This document shows, one piece after another, positions 45,458 through 49,853 of a DNA stretch of 49,853 nt. Each line of letters opens with the position of its first letter. The first letter of the stretch is position 1. The stretch comes from Bacteroidales bacterium (GTDB lineage Bacteria > Bacteroidota > Bacteroidia > Bacteroidales > NBLH01), in the NCBI GenBank assembly GCA_016937695.1, contig JAFGWC010000022.1:1-49853 (forward strand), read 5' to 3'. The position numbers were made by a program, and so were the translations under genes. The notes beneath the pieces were generated by a model. It was not told where the DNA came from. It saw only the letters and a list, made by a program, of their open reading frames with translations, and did not search any database.

Positions 45458-48367
45458 GTGAAAAATAAAACATATATTTTTCTTGTAAAATATTTTCTAT
45501 TACTGATTTTATCTTTATTTATAGTTTATATTTCAAAATCTGTTAATTCTGAAATTAAAATTAATAATTACTCTGTAGAATTTTTAAATTTTCCAGATAA
45601 AATTATTGATTCTGTAATTTTAAAATTAAATATCGATGAAAAATTAGATTTAATTATAATTGAAAATAAAACTGAACTCGAAATTAATGACGATTCTACT
45701 TTACATTTTTGTTCTTCAGAAACATTTAATTCTATAAACGACACTACTTTTTTAAAAGAATATTTAAATTTTATTGCTTCTCAATATGCAGAAAATCAAT
45801 ATTTTAAGTTTGATTTTTTAAAATTAGACAGCTTAAATTATTTGAGCACTAATTATTCCGAATTTATTTTTTCAAGATATAAATTAATAAATGAAATTTT
45901 TGAACAAAAAAATAAAATTGCCGGTATTCAAATTTCAAAACCATATTTTGATTTTCTAAAATCAAATGACAATGAAATAAATAAAACAGCTTTTAAAATA
46001 GATTCTTTTGTTAGAAAACAATTACCATTAATTTTTATAAAATATTCTGAAGATATATTAAAAAATATTTATAAATATAATGGATTAACTATTATAGAAA
46101 TTGATAGGTTGCAAAAAAATATTGATTTAAATGAAATAATTAATTCGGAGATTAATATCGTAAAAATAGATATTGAAAGAAAAAATGATTTGCTTAATGA
46201 TTTAAAAAAACAAATTGAAACAAATAAAATTGATATTAAAATAATTGATTCTAAATTAAGAAAAATATTAAAAGCAAAATTGTGGTATAAAAGCAAATTA
46301 AATATTTTAAATAAAAATGATACAATTAAGTTGCTTAATATCAATAAATTAAATAATTATTTGCTGAAAAAAAAATCAATAACTTTAGTATCTAATTCAC
46401 ATAATATTATTCCAATAAAAAAAACCGAAAATGTTAAATTTGTTGTTTATTCTGATATTGGAAAAGAAGCAAACGAGTTTTTAAATATTTTTAAATTTTA
46501 CGCATCATATAATTTTTACAAATTAAATTTTGCAAAACTTAAAAAAATCGAAAACAAAAACGATGTTTATAATATAGTTTTAATAAATCAAAAACTAAGT
46601 GATACTGTTGATAATGAGAATATTACAAAAGTTTTTACAAACTTTCCTATTGAAAATACAATTTTCCTAAACTTTTCAAATTATCAAAATTTAAGATATT
46701 TTAATAAAAATCAAACAATAATTCAGTTATCAGGAAATGAATTAACAGATTTTAATTTAGCTTTACAAGCAATTTTTGGAGGAATTAAAATTGAAGGAAA
46801 ACTTCCATATAATATCAGTAAAAATTTTAATATTGAAAATTTTAATAAAACTGAAAAAATTAGGCTTTCGTACACAATACCTGAAGAAGCAGAAGTTAAC
46901 TCTGAAAAACTCAGCGAAATTGATAATATAGCAAATGAAGGAATATCAGCAGGCGCTTTTCCAGGATGTCAAATTTTTGTTGCCAAAGATGGAAAAGTTA
47001 TTTATAACAAATCGTTTGGATTTCAAACTTATGGTAAACAAAATAATGTAAAATGGGACGATGTTTATGATTTGGCTTCCGTTACAAAAATATCTGCAAC
47101 AACAATTGCAGCAATGAAAATGATTGACCAAGGCAAAATTAAACTTAACGATAAACTGGCCAAATTTTTTAAAGATAAAAACATTGATTATACAAGAATA
47201 AAACCCGATACAGTTATTAATATTGATACTTTTTTTAATAACTCAATTGTAAACTGGAAAAAATTTTTAAAAGACAGAGATACCACAAATATAAGCGACA
47301 CAAGCTTTATTAGTAAAGAAATTGTTATTACACGCTTAACACCTAAAATAAATATTTTTAAAGTGCAAGTAATTGATTTACTGAAACATAAATCAGGAAT
47401 TGTGCCTGCTTTGCCAATTTTTAGATACATATATTATAGAAAAGAATATTTTAAAAATTTGAAAATTAAAATTTCAAATTTGGAAGTGCCTTATATTGAA
47501 TATGTTAAGATGATTGCCAAAAATATTCCAAATACAATTGATAAAAACGAATTATTGCCAGACAGCATTAAACTAATTATTAAAAACGGACTTTCAGATT
47601 TATATTTTAAATATTTTTCGAATAAAAAAATTAAAGATACTGCTGATATTCAAATAGTTGACAATTTATTTTTAAGAAACGAATTTTTTGATACTATTTG
47701 GCGAGATACAAAACAATTGCCGGTTTATTCAAGAAAAGTTTATCAATATAGCGATATTAACATGATTTTATTACAAATGGCAATAGATTCTGTTAACAGA
47801 ATGAGTATTGATAAATACATGAAAAAACAGTTTTTTAAACCATTATCATTAAAAAATATTAGCTATTCGCCTTTAAAATATTTTTCAAAAAATAGAATAA
47901 TTCCTACCGAAAATGATGATACTTGGCGTTTTGGTTTATTAAAAGGCTATGTTCATGATCCTTCTGCTTCATTGTTGGGCGGAATTGCCGGAAATGCCGG
48001 ATTATACTCGAATGCTCACGATTTAGGTGTTTTATTTCAGATGATTTTAAATGGAGGAAATTATGGCAAGCAGCAATATATTAAACAAAAAACCATAGAA
48101 AAATTTACTAAAAGATTTGACGATACTCAAAGAGCTCTAGGTTTTGATATGCCAAACAGAAAGGCAATTATCGGAAATTTAGCTTCAAAAAATACTTTTG
48201 GACACAGCGGATACACCGGAACTTGTGTTTGGGTTGATCCTGATACTAAACTTGTTTACGTTTTTTTGTCAAACAGAAATTATACCGATTCAAATAACTG
48301 GCGCATTGTTAATTATAAAATTCGCGAAAGAATTCATGATGCTGTTTACAAAGCAATTGTAAAATAA
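45458..48367 (+). CDS. Serine hydrolase (class C beta-lactamase fold) fused to a degenerate GH3-like region
   Basis: A 969-residue exported protein from a GTG start, with a signal peptide or anchor (about 9-30). Residues about 485-969 are a penicillin-binding/class C beta-lactamase fold with S541-V-T-K544 (SxxK), Y764-S-D766 (YxD/N) and H916-S-G918 (the KTG-equivalent), so an active serine hydrolase such as an esterase, DD-peptidase or amidase. Residues 1-480 look like a worn-down GH3: RKILKAKLW, KKKSITLVSNSHNIIPIKK and GKLPYNIS match GH3 C-terminal landmarks, but the KHFPGHGD-type and nucleophile motifs are missing and the TIM-barrel portion is short. Full-length GH3 N-acetylglucosaminidase-beta-lactamase fusions are known in Bacteroidota. 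The N-terminal half is very rich in Lys, Asn and Ile. Confidence 0.82.
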   Translation: MKNKTYIFLVKYFLLLILSLFIVYISKSVNSEIKINNYSVEFLNFPDKIIDSVILKLNIDEKLDLIIIENKTELEINDDSTLHFCSSETFNSINDTTFLKEYLNFIASQYAENQYFKFDFLKLDSLNYLSTNYSEFIFSRYKLINEIFEQKNKIAGIQISKPYFDFLKSNDNEINKTAFKIDSFVRKQLPLIFIKYSEDILKNIYKYNGLTIIEIDRLQKNIDLNEIINSEINIVKIDIERKNDLLNDLKKQIETNKIDIKIIDSKLRKILKAKLWYKSKLNILNKNDTIKLLNINKLNNYLLKKKSITLVSNSHNIIPIKKTENVKFVVYSDIGKEANEFLNIFKFYASYNFYKLNFAKLKKIENKNDVYNIVLINQKLSDTVDNENITKVFTNFPIENTIFLNFSNYQNLRYFNKNQTIIQLSGNELTDFNLALQAIFGGIKIEGKLPYNISKNFNIENFNKTEKIRLSYTIPEEAEVNSEKLSEIDNIANEGISAGAFPGCQIFVAKDGKVIYNKSFGFQTYGKQNNVKWDDVYDLASVTKISATTIAAMKMIDQGKIKLNDKLAKFFKDKNIDYTRIKPDTVINIDTFFNNSIVNWKKFLKDRDTTNISDTSFISKEIVITRLTPKINIFKVQVIDLLKHKSGIVPALPIFRYIYYRKEYFKNLKIKISNLEVPYIEYVKMIAKNIPNTIDKNELLPDSIKLIIKNGLSDLYFKYFSNKKIKDTADIQIVDNLFLRNEFFDTIWRDTKQLPVYSRKVYQYSDINMILLQMAIDSVNRMSIDKYMKKQFFKPLSLKNISYSPLKYFSKNRIIPTENDDTWRFGLLKGYVHDPSASLLGGIAGNAGLYSNAHDLGVLFQMILNGGNYGKQQYIKQKTIEKFTKRFDDTQRALGFDMPNRKAIIGNLASKNTFGHSGYTGTCVWVDPDTKLVYVFLSNRNYTDSNNWRIVNYKIRERIHDAVYKAIVK

Positions 48368-48430
48368 AATTTAAAATATCTTATTGTGTCTAATGTCTTG
48401 ATAATGAGTATATTCAATAAATTCTAGATT

Positions 48431-49348
48431 TTACTTATCGATGTTTAATCTTGAACGCGGATGAAATTCGAGAATTGTTTGTTTTAAATAATCTTTCGAT
48501 AAATGTGTGTAAATTTCGGTTGTGATAATAGATTCATGTCCAAGCATTTCTTGAACGGCTCTTAAATCGGCTCCGCCGTCAACTAAATGCGTTGCAAAAG
48601 AATGCCTGAACGTATGCGGACTAATATTTTTTTTTATTTCTGCGATTTCTGCCAATTTTTTAACAATTGTAAATATCATTACGCGTGTAAGTTTTTTACC
48701 GCGCCTGTTTAAAAACAGATAGTTTTCAAAATCTTTATCAATATTTAGTTTATTTCTGTATTCGGCAATATAAATATTTATTTCTTTAACAGCTTTTTCG
48801 CTAATTGGCACTAATCTTTCTTTCTTTCCTTTTCCAATTACTTTAATAAATTCAAGATCGAAAAAAAGATTTGTAATTTTTAGGTTTATTAACTCCGAAA
48901 CTCTTAATCCACAGCTATATAGCGTTTCAATTATTGCTCTGTTTCTGTGTCCTTCTGGTTTGCTTAAATCTATTGCAGCTTCAATTTTGTCAACTTCATT
49001 TACCGATAAAAAAATTGGAAGTTTGCTGCCAATTGTTGGTAATTCAAGAAGTAAACTCGGGTCTGTATCAATTTTGTCTTCTATGATTAAAAATTTAAAA
49101 AAAGAACGAATTCCTGATATTATTCTGGCCTGCGAACGTGCAGAAATTCCAAAACTATTTATCCATTCTACAAATTCTTTTAAATGATTAATATTTATTT
49201 CTTGTAAAGGAATTTTGTTGTTTGATTGTTCAAAATAAAAAATAAGTTTTTCTAAATCAGAAATATATGCACTAACTGAATTCTCTGATAATGATTTCTC
49301 AATTGCTAGAAATATTTTATAATTCTCTATTTCATTTTCGATATACAT
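48431..49348 (-). CDS. xerD: Tyrosine recombinase XerD
   Basis: A 305-residue site-specific recombinase, the usual length for XerC/XerD. The SAM-like N-terminal core-binding domain (1-100) is followed by the catalytic domain with R149 (YSCGLRVSEL), K173 (GKGKKERLVP), H245 and R248 (HTFRHSFATH), H271 (LGHESI) and nucleophile Y280 (TEIYTHLS), matching E. coli XerD R148, K172, H244, R247, H270 and Y279. It resolves chromosome dimers at dif during division. All residues are intact. The divergent aroQ beside it and the lack of mobile-element genes favour the housekeeping enzyme over an integrase. XerC versus XerD cannot be fully separated by eye. Confidence 0.93.
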   Translation of the reverse strand: MYIENEIENYKIFLAIEKSLSENSVSAYISDLEKLIFYFEQSNNKIPLQEININHLKEFVEWINSFGISARSQARIISGIRSFFKFLIIEDKIDTDPSLLLELPTIGSKLPIFLSVNEVDKIEAAIDLSKPEGHRNRAIIETLYSCGLRVSELINLKITNLFFDLEFIKVIGKGKKERLVPISEKAVKEINIYIAEYRNKLNIDKDFENYLFLNRRGKKLTRVMIFTIVKKLAEIAEIKKNISPHTFRHSFATHLVDGGADLRAVQEMLGHESIITTEIYTHLSKDYLKQTILEFHPRSRLNIDK

Positions 49349-49354
49349 AAAGCT

Positions 49355-49490
49355 AAATTAGAAATTAAAAATTAGAAATTAGTTATTAAAAACAAGAAAC
49401 TACTAATTAGTTAAAATCCTGCAAGCGTCTGTAAGACCTTGTAGCGTTTTCTTACAAATAGGAAAATAAAAATTAGAAATTAAAAATTTA
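49355..49490. repeat. Direct AT repeats around a hairpin between xerD and aroQ
   Basis: Two near-identical tracts, AATTAGAAATTAAAAATT at about 49357-49374 and 49469-49486, flank a segment with an imperfect inverted repeat CTGCAAGCGTC / GACCTTGTAG (49419-49444). The hairpin is the most GC-rich patch of this spacer. It resembles small intergenic elements with a CTGCAAGG-like stem seen in Bacteroidota, from memory. The AATTAGAAATTAG core also occurs, inverted, in repeat copy A at 11866-11879. Confidence 0.45.
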
Positions 49491-49537
49491 AAATTATAAA
49501 TTAGCAGAAATTATGATTTCAAAAATTAATATTTACA

Positions 49538-49853
49538 ATGAAAATACTTATTATAAATGGTCCAAATTTAAATCTTTTAGGAAAAAGAGAACCGGAAATT
49601 TATGGAAATCAAACTTTTGATGATTTTTTACTCGATTTAAAAGGCGAATTTAAGAATTTTACAATCGATTATAAACAATCCAATCACGAAGGTGAAATTA
49701 TTGATTTTTTACAACTTGCAGATAATAAATATGATGGAATAATTTTGAATGCTGCTGCTTATACTCATACTTCAATTGCTATTGCCGATGCAATTTCAGC
49801 TATTAAAACTCCTGTAATTGAAGTACATATATCAAATATTTTTAAACGAGAAG
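49538..49853 (+). CDS. aroQ: Type II 3-dehydroquinate dehydratase, 5' part
   Basis: The first 105 codons of a class II dehydroquinase, cut off by the window end. It catalyses trans-elimination of water from 3-dehydroquinate in the shikimate pathway, as a cytosolic dodecamer. Visible active-site residues: N10 in NGPNLNLLG, R17, the catalytic tyrosine Y22 in EPEIYGNQTF, N71 and H77 in LNAAAYTHTS (the family more often has NPGAYTHTS), H97 in EVHISNIFKRE, and the R104 that follows. About 35-45 residues are missing downstream. It is divergent from xerD across a 189-bp repeat-bearing spacer. Confidence 0.93.
   Translation, partial: MKILIINGPNLNLLGKREPEIYGNQTFDDFLLDLKGEFKNFTIDYKQSNHEGEIIDFLQLADNKYDGIILNAAAYTHTSIAIADAISAIKTPVIEVHISNIFKRE

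Noticed and set aside
46069-46344. A 91-codon hydrophobic minus-strand frame inside the GH3-like region.
   Set aside because: Leu/Ile/Phe-rich because the sense strand is rich in Lys/Asn/Ile codons; it resembles a membrane protein only through composition.
48431-49348. The tyrosine recombinase as the integrase of a mobile element.
   Set aside because: Length, intact XerD residue set, the aroQ neighbour and absence of attachment repeats, tRNA or mobility genes point to housekeeping XerD.
1-49853. CRISPR arrays, tRNA or rRNA genes, insertion sequences and prophage genes.
   Set aside because: No regularly spaced repeats, no cloverleaf-like GC-rich segments, no transposase or phage protein signatures were found in either strand by eye.

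Overview
The window looks like chromosomal DNA of a Gram-negative Bacteroidota bacterium, probably from the Bacteroidales side of the phylum. The evidence is a very low G+C content by eye; a giant secreted protein with a C-terminal type IX secretion (T9SS) sorting domain; lineage-typical families (DUF5916, DUF1573, DUF4369/DUF5106 thioredoxins, choice-of-anchor Q lipoproteins); lpxB for lipid A; almost no Shine-Dalgarno sites; and repeated promoter boxes of the Bacteroidota type TAnnTTTG. No tRNA, rRNA, CRISPR array, transposase or prophage gene was seen. Most genes are housekeeping or cell-envelope genes in short transcription units that switch strand often.

Layout. 0-8 kb: a TonB-dependent receptor and a YhcC-like radical SAM protein (+), then a soluble four-PAS hybrid histidine kinase and a secreted thioredoxin-fold protein (-). 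8-13 kb: an ffh-folD pair (-), a nitronate monooxygenase/FabK-like flavoprotein and an M16 zinc peptidase (+). 13-18 kb: a beta-helix lipoprotein (-), a DUF5916 outer-membrane protein and a DUF1573 protein (+). 18-22.5 kb: a minus-strand run surE, a small membrane protein, lpxB and a SpoIID-like protein, preceded by a HhH-GPD DNA glycosylase. 22.9-29 kb: one 2044-residue alpha-2-macroglobulin with an intact CSEQ thioester motif. 29-37 kb: two tiny membrane proteins (-) and a 2426-residue multidomain T9SS cargo (+). 37-42 kb: a candidate small RNA, argS (+), and a predicted HExxH metalloprotease/beta-propeller/outer-membrane-barrel protein (-). 42-50 kb: a Cache-HAMP-GAF-PAS membrane sensor with no output domain (+), a small lipoprotein (-), a serine beta-lactamase-fold hydrolase fused to what looks like a decayed GH3 region (+), xerD (-) and the 5' part of aroQ (+).

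How the genes relate. Many products act at or outside the outer membrane: the TonB receptor, the DUF5916 protein, the barrel protease, the lipoproteins, the alpha-2-macroglobulin and the T9SS cargo. There is no single large pathway operon. Co-transcription is best supported for ffh-folD and for surE-small membrane protein-lpxB.

The observations most worth following up are: (1) a stand-alone small RNA candidate with its own promoter and terminator just upstream of argS; (2) an orphan terminator with a possible short transcript upstream of the macroglobulin; (3) the metalloprotease-propeller-barrel fusion; (4) the GH3-like region without catalytic motifs joined to an intact serine hydrolase; (5) a pair of related intergenic repeats, one interrupted by a roughly 66-bp inverted-repeat insert; (6) a sensor with no visible output domain behind an 18-bp palindrome. 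No function was assigned beyond what the sequence supports, and no database search was possible.
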